The position numbers and the translations under genes are program-made. DNA of 48,322 bases from a virus: IMG/VR virus record IMGVR_UViG_3300040806_000846, positions 1 through 48,322 of that record. The stretch is one strand, 5' to 3'. The first letter of the stretch is position 1; every line of letters starts with the position of its first letter. The notes under the pieces are model-generated. The model ran no database searches. It was not told where the DNA came from and saw only the letters and a list, made by a program, of their open reading frames with translations. Of the stretch, positions 30,501 to 38,900 are shown one piece after another.

Positions 30501-33500
30501 TTACGATCCCATTGTAAAGTATATCCAAGCATGTGAAGATTGTCCAAAGGAACTACTTGCACCTACTTCTGATCTAGTCAAACTCATTGTGATATTAGCA
30601 GTTCCAAAATTACCGTGAGGATCACTTGAACCATCTAGTTTCAATGTTGTGTTCACTGTATTTTGAGTCATATGCTTGATGTTGTATTCACTTGTTGACT
30701 GACTATAACCATATGCCATAATTGCTGTTGGAGGGAAATTATAATTTCCACCAAAGTCAACAACTATTTCACAACTGTTTGAAGCACTATTATTTACTGT
30801 AACGTTACCTATGTTTGTACTAATATTGGAAATACCACCTGTACCTACACTTGTATCAATTGCTCCACCACTGGTATAATTTAATTTGAAATACTCTACA
30901 CTGGCACCACCGCCACCACCTCCGCCTCCGGAGATAGCCTGGGTTGTAACACCTGTAATACGACCTTGTTGGTCGACTGTTATTCTTGCTGATTGTGTAC
31001 CACTACCATAAGTACCTGGAGTAACTGATGTATCTGCTAAGTTTAATGTAGCATCACCAGTTGTGGCACCACCTGTTAAACCTGTTCCTGCTGTAACGGC
31101 TGTGATATCTCCACCACCGCCAACACTACCTAGTATTGTTGTTAAGTCAACATTACTATTACTACCACTAATAGTAATAACATTACCTGCTAAGTTTAAT
31201 GTTTGATCGGAGCCACCTAATATACTTGTTAAGTCAACATTACCTGATTGTCCTGTTAAACTTATTACATTACCCGATATAGTTAAATCTTGATTGTCGC
31301 TTTCGCTTGTTAAGTATGAACTTAAATCTGGTGGTGTAAATGTATAAACACCTGTACTATTATTGTATGCTAAACTACCACCGCCACTTGCACTTGCTGT
31401 CGAAACACTAAAGTCTGTAAGTTGTACCCCATCTGCTCCATCACTACCTGCTGGACCTTGTGGGCCTGTTGGACCTTGTATATTACCAACATCTTGTGTT
31501 GAAGTATTTGAATAGTTAAGAACTAAATTACCACCTACTAAACTAGTGCTTGTTATACCAACACCAGCATTACCTTGTGGACCTGTTGTTCCGTCTGCAC
31601 CCAGTACATTACCAGCATCTAAAGTTGTGCTGTCATTTAATGTTATTACCAAGTTGCCTGAACCGTTTACTGTTGCTGAACTTACACCAGCATTACCATC
31701 ACCTTGTGGTCCTACATTACCCTGTGGTCCTTGTGGCCCTGTTGGTCCAGTTGCACCAGTATCACCTTGTGGTCCCTGAGCACCTGTTTGTCCTACTACA
31801 CTACTAAGGTCAATGTTAGCACTATCTAGTGTTAAGTAAGTATTGCCACTTAATGCTAGACTAGGCTTACCTGTTAAGTCACTGTAAGTACCAGTAAATG
31901 CTACTGTACTTAATTCTGTATTGCTGTTTGCTAATGCATTGGCTACTTCTGCCAAACTGTCTAAGTTTACATTAGCACCGCCTATAATTCTTGTTTCTAA
32001 ATTGTCAACGTATGCCTGCATATTTGTATTGGCAGTTGCTATATCAGAGTCTGTTGCATAATTATTTGTACTTAAATATGAAGCAACATTACTGTCGCCA
32101 TAATTGCCTGCTACGTTTCCTAATGCTGATGTTAAGTCTACTGTTGAAGCATTTCCTGAAATACTTATAAGGTTGCCATTTATAGCAATTGATTGTGCAT
32201 CAGTATCTGCAGATGCTAATACTGTAGTTAAATCAACTGTGCTACCACTACCACTAATAGTAATTATGTTACCTGATAAACTTAATGTTTGATCACTATC
32301 ATCTAATAGTGTACTTAGGTCTACTGAATTTCCACCACTTATACTTAGGTTGCTATTTGCACTATCCCAAGTTAAACTTTGTGTAGTTGCTTGTACGTTT
32401 GCAGGAGTAAATGTAAATGCACCTGCATTGTCATATGCTAAACTGCCATTACCACTTGGTGTTGCAGTTGTAACACTAAAATCTGTTAGGGCAACATTGC
32501 TGTTACCACCACTTGCAGATACGTTTCCGTATTCAAATTTGCTATTGGCCGCATTCCAAAGTAATGCTTGTCCGTTTGCTATGCCACTAATATTACCTAT
32601 GTCGCTTAGATCTGCAACACTACTACCACTGATATTTGCCGCGGCTTCACCTGTTGCTGTAATAACAACTTTGTCTGATTCGCCTACAGTAACATCAATA
32701 CCAGCACCACCTTCGAATGTGATAGTGTCTAAAGTGCCATCTGCTACTACACTATTACTACCATCTGTGAGTCTACCAAAAGCAAATGCTTGTGGCACAA
32801 CTGAATCAATAGTAATTGTTTCTGCGTTTACATCTGATGTAATAACTACGTTAGCACCTGCTCTAAGGTCTACTTTAGTACTGTTAAATGGTGTTGAACC
32901 ATTTGTTACAGTAATATTGCTTATAAGTCCTGATGTATTTGCAACATCTACATTGGCTATTAAGGCATCTATTTCTGTTGAACTATAAGTATTTGCCGCC
33001 AACATATAGTTTGCCGCTGGGTGTGAGCCTAAGTTAGTTGCATTAGTGGCCAAGTCTGCTTCACCTCTAAAGTATGTAGCAAACACTTGACTATATTTGT
33101 TTGAACTGTTACCTAAATTGTATAGGTTTGTTATAGCAGGAGCATGGTCTGATACGGAAGTTATTGCTGTTGCCACATGAGCATTAAAAGTAAGATTGTC
33201 TACTTTACCAGTAATGTCTGTGTTGTTTACAAAAGTTAGTTGTCCGTTGCCATCTGTTGCTAGTATTTGATGTGCATTACCGTCTGTTGTAGGAAATGCT
33301 AATCCACCTGCTATTGAGAAATTTGTTGTTACAAGATTGCTTGAGGTTATAACTCCGTCTGCAATTGATACATTATTGTTTGCACCTAATATTGAAAGTG
33401 TAGTACCATCAAATTGTAAGTTATTATTACCAGATATGACGTTGCCGCCATCGTTTACAACAACTACTGTATTAGAGTTGCCATCCGCAATAGATGTGTT

Positions 33501-33788
33501 GCCTACTCCTACAACTGCGTCAATTGTTAAAACGTTATCATTTAAACTTAATGTTACGTTACTACCTGAGTCTAATTTGTAAAACTCTAAATATTGACTA
33601 TCATTTTGTTTGTAAAGTCCAACACCTGTACTACCAATGTTTCTACCTAATCCTGTTACAGATGCGTTTGCACTAATGGCAGATGTTTCGTTTTTAAATG
33701 TTCCAGTTGCAGAATCGTAAACCAAGACCTGATTGTCTTGAATATTACTAAGATCAAAAATTGCGTTGTCGTTTGAGCTAATTGCCAT
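30501..33788 (-). CDS. Giant fibre-like protein with collagen-like segments
   Basis: A 1095-residue virion protein with three Gly-X-Y segments, the longest at about residues 664-700 (GAQGPQGDTGATGPTGPQGP onward) and others near 750 and 770-785, implying trimeric collagen-like stalks. About five copies of a repeat of the form QTL.L.GN.ITISG..S.VDLTT.L flank them. The final about 110 residues (YFKLNYTSGG to YFTMGS) look like a globular tip. It carries a late promoter (33818-33825) and probably forms a long fibre. Receptor binding is inferred from architecture only. Confidence 0.87.
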   Translation of the reverse strand: MAISSNDNAIFDLSNIQDNQVLVYDSATGTFKNETSAISANASVTGLGRNIGSTGVGLYKQNDSQYLEFYKLDSGSNVTLSLNDNVLTIDAVVGVGNTSIADGNSNTVVVVNDGGNVISGNNNLQFDGTTLSILGANNNVSIADGVITSSNLVTTNFSIAGGLAFPTTDGNAHQILATDGNGQLTFVNNTDITGKVDNLTFNAHVATAITSVSDHAPAITNLYNLGNSSNKYSQVFATYFRGEADLATNATNLGSHPAANYMLAANTYSSTEIDALIANVDVANTSGLISNITVTNGSTPFNSTKVDLRAGANVVITSDVNAETITIDSVVPQAFAFGRLTDGSNSVVADGTLDTITFEGGAGIDVTVGESDKVVITATGEAAANISGSSVADLSDIGNISGIANGQALLWNAANSKFEYGNVSASGGNSNVALTDFSVTTATPSGNGSLAYDNAGAFTFTPANVQATTQSLTWDSANSNLSISGGNSVDLSTLLDDSDQTLSLSGNIITISGSGSTVDLTTVLASADTDAQSIAINGNLISISGNASTVDLTSALGNVAGNYGDSNVASYLSTNNYATDSDIATANTNMQAYVDNLETRIIGGANVNLDSLAEVANALANSNTELSTVAFTGTYSDLTGKPSLALSGNTYLTLDSANIDLSSVVGQTGAQGPQGDTGATGPTGPQGPQGNVGPQGDGNAGVSSATVNGSGNLVITLNDSTTLDAGNVLGADGTTGPQGNAGVGITSTSLVGGNLVLNYSNTSTQDVGNIQGPTGPQGPAGSDGADGVQLTDFSVSTASASGGGSLAYNNSTGVYTFTPPDLSSYLTSESDNQDLTISGNVISLTGQSGNVDLTSILGGSDQTLNLAGNVITISGSNSNVDLTTILGSVGGGGDITAVTAGTGLTGGATTGDATLNLADTSVTPGTYGSGTQSARITVDQQGRITGVTTQAISGGGGGGGGASVEYFKLNYTSGGAIDTSVGTGGISNISTNIGNVTVNNSASNSCEIVVDFGGNYNFPPTAIMAYGYSQSTSEYNIKHMTQNTVNTTLKLDGSSDPHGNFGTANITMSLTRSEVGASSSFGQSSHAWIYFTMGS

Positions 33789-33817
33789 ATGATTAAATCC
33801 TGCGTTCTATATAGCAG

Positions 33818-33825
33818 TATTTATC
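33818..33825 (-). promoter_or_regulatory. T4-like late promoter element GATAAATA
   Basis: GATAAATA on the minus strand, 29 bases before the ATG at 33788; predicted leader of about 24 bases. Confidence 0.78.
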
Positions 33826-33845
33826 ACTTTTCTCAATTTTAGGCG

Positions 33846-34259
33846 TTAAGCGGAAAGTCTAATGTAGTTGAGGGCACCGTAATCGCTATCATATGTAGTC
33901 CCATCACCTAGGTAACTACGATCCATCTTTACTCTTAAGTAAGTAAAGTTACCTGTTACATTGTATGCTTCTACACCATCTTTACCGGCTGTACCTGTTG
34001 CAGGAAATTGTTTGTAACCACCACTTGCGGCACTTACACCACCAAATACTTGTACGTTAAACCAATCTGCTTCAGTAGGGTCTAGAGATAATGTACCTTC
34101 AAAGTAAATTCTGCCTTTGAAAGCATTATAAGATATTGATATAGTATGTAATCCATCGCTGTAACCGTAGTAACTGTCGCCTTCTACTTTATCTGTAGTA
34201 AGGTTCATATTACTTCCAGTTCCGCTTTGTACTAATACACTTTTTCTGTTTATAGGCAT
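33846..34259 (-). CDS. Conserved small virion-type protein
   Basis: A 137-residue beta-rich protein starting MPINRKSVLVQSGTGSN, with GYSDGLHTISISYNAFKGRI, FEGTLSLDPTEADWFNV and the C-terminal RVKMDRSYLGDGTTYDSDYG. I recall a closely similar conserved protein in T4-like cyanophages next to structural genes. A late box lies 5 bases before the ATG and there is no ribosome binding site, so a leaderless late mRNA is predicted. Function unknown, likely virion. Confidence 0.75.
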   Translation of the reverse strand: MPINRKSVLVQSGTGSNMNLTTDKVEGDSYYGYSDGLHTISISYNAFKGRIYFEGTLSLDPTEADWFNVQVFGGVSAASGGYKQFPATGTAGKDGVEAYNVTGNFTYLRVKMDRSYLGDGTTYDSDYGALNYIRLSA

Positions 34260-34264
34260 ACTAC

Positions 34265-34272
34265 TATTTATC
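34265..34272 (-). promoter_or_regulatory. T4-like late promoter GATAAATA, leaderless arrangement
   Basis: GATAAATA on the minus strand, then 5 bases (GTAGT) and the ATG at 34259. No ribosome binding site in the upstream sequence. Confidence 0.72.
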
Positions 34273-34276
34273 TATT

Positions 34277-34924
34277 TTATCTAATTACCAGACAAGATGT
34301 TTTAAACAAAGTAACACCTGGGTGTTTTAGTTTAATAAACAATTCTAAGTCTTCTAATTCTTTTTCTTGCATGTATATAAATCTAGTTCTACGCACAGAT
34401 CCATATACTTTATATTCTTCCAATACGTTTTTTGCTGTGTCTATTGCTTTATGTACTTCTTCTAGTCTTTTAGCATAGTTACTAAAGCCACCACTTCCAT
34501 AACTATAAGGTAAAAAGAAATGTACTTTAGTGTCATAATCTTTAAACCACTTTTGTTGTCTAATTTCGTATTCCTGATATCTAGTAGTTTGATTTACTTT
34601 TGTTTGTAGCATTTTAATGTGTGCTTTTGAGACAGGACCACTAATAGATACAACTTGATCGGCAAAAAAATGTAAAAACTCGTCTAGTAATTGTTTAGAA
34701 TCTAAATATACTATCCTACTAAATGCTGATCTGATACTAGCATGTTTTGTATGATCAGGATAAAACCAATCAAGTATCTCTGACCAACGTTGACTATCAT
34801 AAAATATAATATTATTTACAAGTTTTACTTTGTATGGATACTTAGAATAATATACTTTATCTGAAGGAGTCAGTTGTGGGTAATCCTTTTTATTCAGCAG
34901 TTGTAATTTGTATGCCGTCGTCAT
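34277..34924 (-). CDS. Unknown protein overlapping clpA-like gene
   Basis: I choose the ATG at 34924 (MTTAYKLQLLNKKDYPQLT); a TTG two codons earlier is the alternative. The 215-residue product is rich in Lys, Tyr and Phe (DKVYYSKYPYKVKLVN; YSYGSGGFSNYAKRL), helical in the second half and has no recognised domain. It overlaps the 3' end of the ClpA-like gene by about 35 bases, so it is translationally linked to it. Confidence 0.7.
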   Translation of the reverse strand: MTTAYKLQLLNKKDYPQLTPSDKVYYSKYPYKVKLVNNIIFYDSQRWSEILDWFYPDHTKHASIRSAFSRIVYLDSKQLLDEFLHFFADQVVSISGPVSKAHIKMLQTKVNQTTRYQEYEIRQQKWFKDYDTKVHFFLPYSYGSGGFSNYAKRLEEVHKAIDTAKNVLEEYKVYGSVRRTRFIYMQEKELEDLELFIKLKHPGVTLFKTSCLVIR

Positions 34925-37070
34925 ACTCAATCCTTAATTTGGTATCTTTTAAATCTTCAAAAAGCATTTTCTTACTTAATGGTTTTTTAAGTTCACTCTC
35001 AAATAATCTTTTAAGAGGTCTTGCACCCATATTAGGGTTGTATCCTTCTTCAACAAAATATTTTACAGCACTAGCCATTACTTTAACTTTAATGCCTTTT
35101 ACTTTTGTTTGCACATTAAGTTCTTCTTCAAGACGTTTAACAATTTTCTTAATAACATCTGTGCCTAACTTATTAAATTTAATTGTGGCATCTATCCTGT
35201 TCCTAAACTCTGGAGTAAAGAAAGTGTTTACTGCTTTGATGTCTGTGTTCTTTTTCTTTTGATCTCCAAAACCAATCTTAAGTTTTTCTGCATCAGCGGC
35301 ACCTAAGTTACTGGTCATTAGCAGTACAACATTTGTAAAGTCTACAGTTTTACCTGTACTACCTGTAAGTCTACCATCGTCCATAACTTGCAGTAACACT
35401 TGTAATACTTCTGGTGCGGCTTTCTCTACTTCATCTAGTAGCAACACACAATTAGGATACTGTTCCACTTCAGCAAGTAGTTGTCCTTGTCCTAGTTTAC
35501 CTTCAGCATGTCCAACATAACCAGGAGGAGCACCAATCAATTTACTCACACTATGACGTTCTTGGTATTCACTCATATCAAAACGTATAAGTTTGCTTTC
35601 TAGTTCTTGTGCTAATTGTTTTGCTGTTTCAGTTTTACCTGTACCAGTTGGTCCTACTAATAGGAAACTGCCGATTGGCTTATTAGGTTCCCTTAGTCCT
35701 GCTTTAGCAACAAAGATCGCTTCTACTATTTGATCTACAGCATCATCCTGTCCAAATACTTTTGTTTTAATTCGCTTGTCTAAACTTTTGTATCCTTCAG
35801 TACTGTCGATATCAATAACATCTTTACCTATGTTACTCATCTTACTAATAACATTCAACACGTCGTCGATAACTACTTCTTCTCTGCCTGCTAGTTTAAC
35901 AGTTGCACCACTGGCGTCAATAATATCAACTGCTTTGTCAGGGAAGTATTTATTTTTAATATATCTGTCTGCCAAATCAACACTTTTTTCTAGCAGTTCA
36001 TCTGCATACTTTACACTATGAAACTCTTCAAAGTATGGTTTTAATCCTATAATAATTTTTGTAGTATCTTCAACATTAGTAGGTTCAATATCTACACGTT
36101 GAAATCTACGCATTAGAGCTCTATCTTTTTCAAAGTGTGTGCTATATTCATCACTAGTTGTAGCACCCATAGTAAGTAGTTTACCTCTGCCTAGTATAGG
36201 CTTTAACAAGTTAGCAACGTCTACACTACTACCTCCAGCACTACCGGCACCCATTATCATGTGTATCTCATCAATAAACATAATAACATCTTTTCTCTCT
36301 TCTAGGCTCTCTAGGACTATTTTAATACGTTCCTCAAAGTCTCCTCTATACCTAGTACCAGCAAGTAAGGCACCAATATCTAGGCTATAAACTGTTTTAT
36401 CTTTAAGAGCATTGGGTACTTGACCCTCCACTATTTTCAATGCAAGTCCTTCTGCAATGGCTGTTTTACCTGTGCCAGGTTCACCAATTAGTATCGGATT
36501 ATTTTTCTTACGCCTTGCTAGAATATGTACAATATCATTTACTTCTTCAGATCTACCTATTAGTGGATCTATTTCACTTTCTGCGGCTTTCTTATTTAAG
36601 TCAATTAAAAATTCTTCTGCTTCTTTCATACCAGTTTGTGATACACGTTTGGTTAAGCCTTCTACTACCGACAGTCTATCAATACCATTTAATTCACAAA
36701 TATATTTTGCCATAGCATCGTCTTCGGATAGTATGCTTACAAATAAGTCTGGTGTGTTTATTTGATCTCTGGCACTAAAGATAACCTGTGCAAATGCACG
36801 TTGCATTACACGTTCTACACTTGTAGTTTTCTTGGGTCTACCCTCATACGGATTCTCTCCTATGAGATTATTTTGCTCTGGATCTTGCAAATAATTTTTT
36901 AAATCTTCTTTGGCTGTTGGCCAATCACATTCTATTGTTTCTAAAAGATCTACAACGTCCTCATCTTCTAATAAGCAATACATTAAATGCTCTAGTGTAA
37001 CGTACTCGTGTTTCTGTTCTGATGCTAAGTTTATAGCACCAGTTATAATGTTATCTATTTCGTTTGCCAT
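34890..37070 (-). CDS. clpA: ClpA-like AAA+ unfoldase
   Basis: A 726-residue Clp/Hsp100 protein: N domain (EYVTLEHLMYCLLED at 22-36), first AAA+ module with Walker A GEPGTGKT (196-203) and Walker B MFIDEIH (264-270), and second module with Walker A GPTGTGKT (473-480) and Walker B LLLDEVE (543-549). It lacks the long middle coiled coil of ClpB, so it is ClpA-type. An IGF tripeptide at 599-601 sits where ClpA has its ClpP-docking IGL loop, so docking to a host ClpP is plausible; no clpP is in the window. It follows a DnaJ-like gene by 8 bases. Confidence 0.92.
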   Translation of the reverse strand: MANEIDNIITGAINLASEQKHEYVTLEHLMYCLLEDEDVVDLLETIECDWPTAKEDLKNYLQDPEQNNLIGENPYEGRPKKTTSVERVMQRAFAQVIFSARDQINTPDLFVSILSEDDAMAKYICELNGIDRLSVVEGLTKRVSQTGMKEAEEFLIDLNKKAAESEIDPLIGRSEEVNDIVHILARRKKNNPILIGEPGTGKTAIAEGLALKIVEGQVPNALKDKTVYSLDIGALLAGTRYRGDFEERIKIVLESLEERKDVIMFIDEIHMIMGAGSAGGSSVDVANLLKPILGRGKLLTMGATTSDEYSTHFEKDRALMRRFQRVDIEPTNVEDTTKIIIGLKPYFEEFHSVKYADELLEKSVDLADRYIKNKYFPDKAVDIIDASGATVKLAGREEVVIDDVLNVISKMSNIGKDVIDIDSTEGYKSLDKRIKTKVFGQDDAVDQIVEAIFVAKAGLREPNKPIGSFLLVGPTGTGKTETAKQLAQELESKLIRFDMSEYQERHSVSKLIGAPPGYVGHAEGKLGQGQLLAEVEQYPNCVLLLDEVEKAAPEVLQVLLQVMDDGRLTGSTGKTVDFTNVVLLMTSNLGAADAEKLKIGFGDQKKKNTDIKAVNTFFTPEFRNRIDATIKFNKLGTDVIKKIVKRLEEELNVQTKVKGIKVKVMASAVKYFVEEGYNPNMGARPLKRLFESELKKPLSKKMLFEDLKDTKLRIEYDDGIQITTAE

Positions 37071-37075
37071 ACTAC

Positions 37076-37083
37076 TATTTACA
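37076..37083 (-). promoter_or_regulatory. Possible late element TGTAAATA before clpA-like gene
   Basis: TGTAAATA on the minus strand, then GTAGT and ATG, the same junction sequence as at 34259-34272. It contains the stop codon of the DnaJ-like gene, so chance similarity is possible. Confidence 0.35.
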
Positions 37084-37873
37084 ATTCCTTGTCTTTAAAT
37101 TGCTCTAATTTTCGTAACTGTTCTTCAGTTAAATTAGGTGCTGTTACTTCTACTAGTACAAATAAATTTCCATATGTACCAGCACGTTTTGGATTAGGCA
37201 TACCCTTGCCACCGAGTCTTAACCTACTTCCAGGTTGTGTATGTTTAGGTACCTTAACTTCAAGTTGTTTACCATCAACATGCATAAATCTCACACTAGT
37301 TCCAAGCATTGCCTCAAAGTAATCTACTTGAATTCTAACTATTAAATCTCTACCTACAACATTCCAATTATTATCTCTGTTATGTACATGTACTCTACAA
37401 ATTAAATCTCCAGGTGGCAAGTTATCATAGTTCATAGGGCCTTTACCATGCATAATAAATTTAGTACCTGTCTCAGTACCAGCCGGTATAATAAGTTTGA
37501 ACTGTCCTAGTTCTGTTCTTATAATTTGTTCTGTGCCTGTATAGGCTTGCTCTAATTCAATGTGTATATCTACAACTGCATCTGGGTTTCTTGCTTGTCG
37601 CCTATGCCCAAATATGTCTCCAAATATATCACCAAACGGATTACCACCTTGTTGGAATGGATTACCACCCATGTTAGCAAATGGATCTGGATTATCGTAT
37701 TGGTGTTTCTTTTGAGGATCACTTAGTGTTTCATATGCTTCTTGTATCTTTTTAAATTGTTCAGGGTCACCTCCCTTGTCAGGGTGATGCTTACTTGCAA
37801 GTTTGCGATATGCTTTCTTAACTTCATTTGGTGTAGATGCGTGATTCACACCTAATGTTTCATAGTAATCCAT
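37079..37873 (-). CDS. DnaJ/CbpA-type co-chaperone
   Basis: Start at ATG 37873 ([10 protein letters not shown]): the ATG six bases earlier directly abuts the -10 box and would precede the transcription start. The 264-residue product has a J domain with HPD at 30-32, a Gly/Phe-rich linker (about 68-92) and two C-terminal substrate-binding domains. It lacks the CxxCxGxG zinc-finger region, so it is class B (CbpA/DnaJ2-like). It should recruit host DnaK. Promoter at 37880-37908, with a leaderless mRNA predicted. The operon continues into the ClpA-like unfoldase, forming a protein-quality module. Confidence 0.92.
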   Translation of the reverse strand: MDYYETLGVNHASTPNEVKKAYRKLASKHHPDKGGDPEQFKKIQEAYETLSDPQKKHQYDNPDPFANMGGNPFQQGGNPFGDIFGDIFGHRRQARNPDAVVDIHIELEQAYTGTEQIIRTELGQFKLIIPAGTETGTKFIMHGKGPMNYDNLPPGDLICRVHVHNRDNNWNVVGRDLIVRIQVDYFEAMLGTSVRFMHVDGKQLEVKVPKHTQPGSRLRLGGKGMPNPKRAGTYGNLFVLVEVTAPNLTEEQLRKLEQFKDKEL

Positions 37874-37879
37874 AGTCAT

Positions 37880-37908
37880 ATTATAAAGGTTTTATTTGTT
37901 AAAGTCAA
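37880..37908 (-). promoter_or_regulatory. Sigma70 promoter of dnaJ-like/clpA-like operon, leaderless arrangement
   Basis: TTGACT (37908-37903), 17-base spacer, TATAAT (37885-37880) on the minus strand. Six bases later is the ATG at 37873, the predicted +1. Confidence 0.88.
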
Positions 37909-37933
37909 GAAAAAAGGGCATCGAAATGCCCCT
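37909..37933 (-). terminator. Rho-independent terminator after acyl carrier protein gene
   Basis: On the minus strand, GGGCAT, UUCG loop and ATGCCC form a 6 bp stem followed by six Ts. It directly abuts the -35 box of the next promoter. Confidence 0.92.
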
Positions 37934-37953
37934 TAAATTTGTTTGTTTTAAAA

Positions 37954-38187
37954 CTATATTCTATCTTTGATTAGATCAACTAAAGCATTGATGGATTCAA
38001 GGTCTTCAACCTCACCATCATCGATTTCAATATCAAACTCTTCTTCTATTTCCATTACAATTTCCACAGCACTTAGGCTATCACCGCCTAGGTCGTGTAT
38101 AATGTGAGCGTCTAACTCTATATCTGTTTTGCTATCTATATCTAGATTTTCTTTAATAATTTTAATTACTGCTTCTTCTACGTTCAT
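37954..38187 (-). CDS. acpP: Acyl carrier protein
   Basis: A 77-residue acidic protein of full ACP length. LGGDSLSAVEIV contains S37, the phosphopantetheine attachment site, in the DSL motif, followed by the acidic recognition helix (MEIEEEFDIEID). ACPs carry acyl chains for fatty-acid or polyketide synthesis after modification by host AcpS. It shares one base with the upstream spanin-like lipoprotein gene and ends a late operon. No acyltransferase or synthase is nearby, so it may serve host enzymes or be titrated against them. Confidence 0.92.
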   Translation of the reverse strand: MNVEEAVIKIIKENLDIDSKTDIELDAHIIHDLGGDSLSAVEIVMEIEEEFDIEIDDGEVEDLESINALVDLIKDRI

Positions 38188-38900
38188 TAGTCTTTACTTC
38201 CTGGCAATCCTGGTATTAGTTTATTTAAATTAAATCCACTTGTTTCTGGTTTGCCTTCTTGTTTTGGATTATCATTATCCGCTTTTGCGGCTTCTAAGTC
38301 ATTTGATTGACGTTCTTTATTTTCGTCTAACCAACCGTCTTTACCTTTTGGTTTAGTTGCTTCTCTATAATACATGATAATTTCTTGTTGTTGTGCAATA
38401 TATCTTTTAATCTCTTGTAGGTTAGTGCTTAATGCTTGATAACCTCCTGGAGTAACTGCAAACACGGCAAAGTCTCCATCAAGTAGTTTTTCTACTTCAT
38501 AGATCTTTTCCTCTAAGTTACCACATACTTGTATAACTTCACCATTAGCATCTTTAAGTTGTTCAAGTTCAATTCTATTACCTTCGGCATCCTTTACGAC
38601 CTTACGTCTTTCTTTACCGTTTTCATCAGTATACTTTTCGTATTGGAATCGTTCATAAGTGTATAGTTTGGTTTTCTTATCAATACCTGTTGCAGGTCTG
38701 CATGGTGTATTAGATATCACTTTCCATTCTACATCTTGTAAATCAATTTCTGGTGGTAAGGGTGGGGCATAGATTTCAACCTCTACTGTTTCAGTTATTA
38801 CTTTAACTGGTGGCAGTGGTTGATAACCGCCAGTAGTTGAACATGCACCTAATACAAGTGCCATACTTACTACTGCTATGTTTCTAATTGTCTTGTTCAT
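38187..38900 (-). CDS. Lipoprotein, probable outer-membrane spanin (o-spanin)
   Basis: A 237-residue secreted lipoprotein. The basic N-terminus and hydrophobic core end in the lipobox LVLGAC, with C20 as the lipidation site. A Pro-rich segment follows (PPLPPEIDLQDVEWKV), and then a helical region (GGYQALSTNLQEIKRYIAQ, continuing QQEIIMYYREA) resembling phage Rz1-like lipoproteins. It overlaps the upstream i-spanin-like gene by 17 bases, the usual layout of spanin pairs. It would link to the inner-membrane partner and fuse the envelope in the last lysis step. Larger than most Rz1 proteins. Confidence 0.75.
   Translation of the reverse strand: MNKTIRNIAVVSMALVLGACSTTGGYQPLPPVKVITETVEVEIYAPPLPPEIDLQDVEWKVISNTPCRPATGIDKKTKLYTYERFQYEKYTDENGKERRKVVKDAEGNRIELEQLKDANGEVIQVCGNLEEKIYEVEKLLDGDFAVFAVTPGGYQALSTNLQEIKRYIAQQQEIIMYYREATKPKGKDGWLDENKERQSNDLEAAKADNDNPKQEGKPETSGFNLNKLIPGLPGSKD

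Noticed and set aside
30501-33788. Collagen-like repeats as microsatellite or assembly artefact
   Set aside because: The triplets stay in frame, codon use varies, and they are embedded in a continuous fibre protein.
37874-37879. ATG at 37879 as start of the DnaJ-like gene
   Set aside because: It directly abuts the -10 box and would precede the predicted transcription start; the J domain begins at the ATG at 37873.
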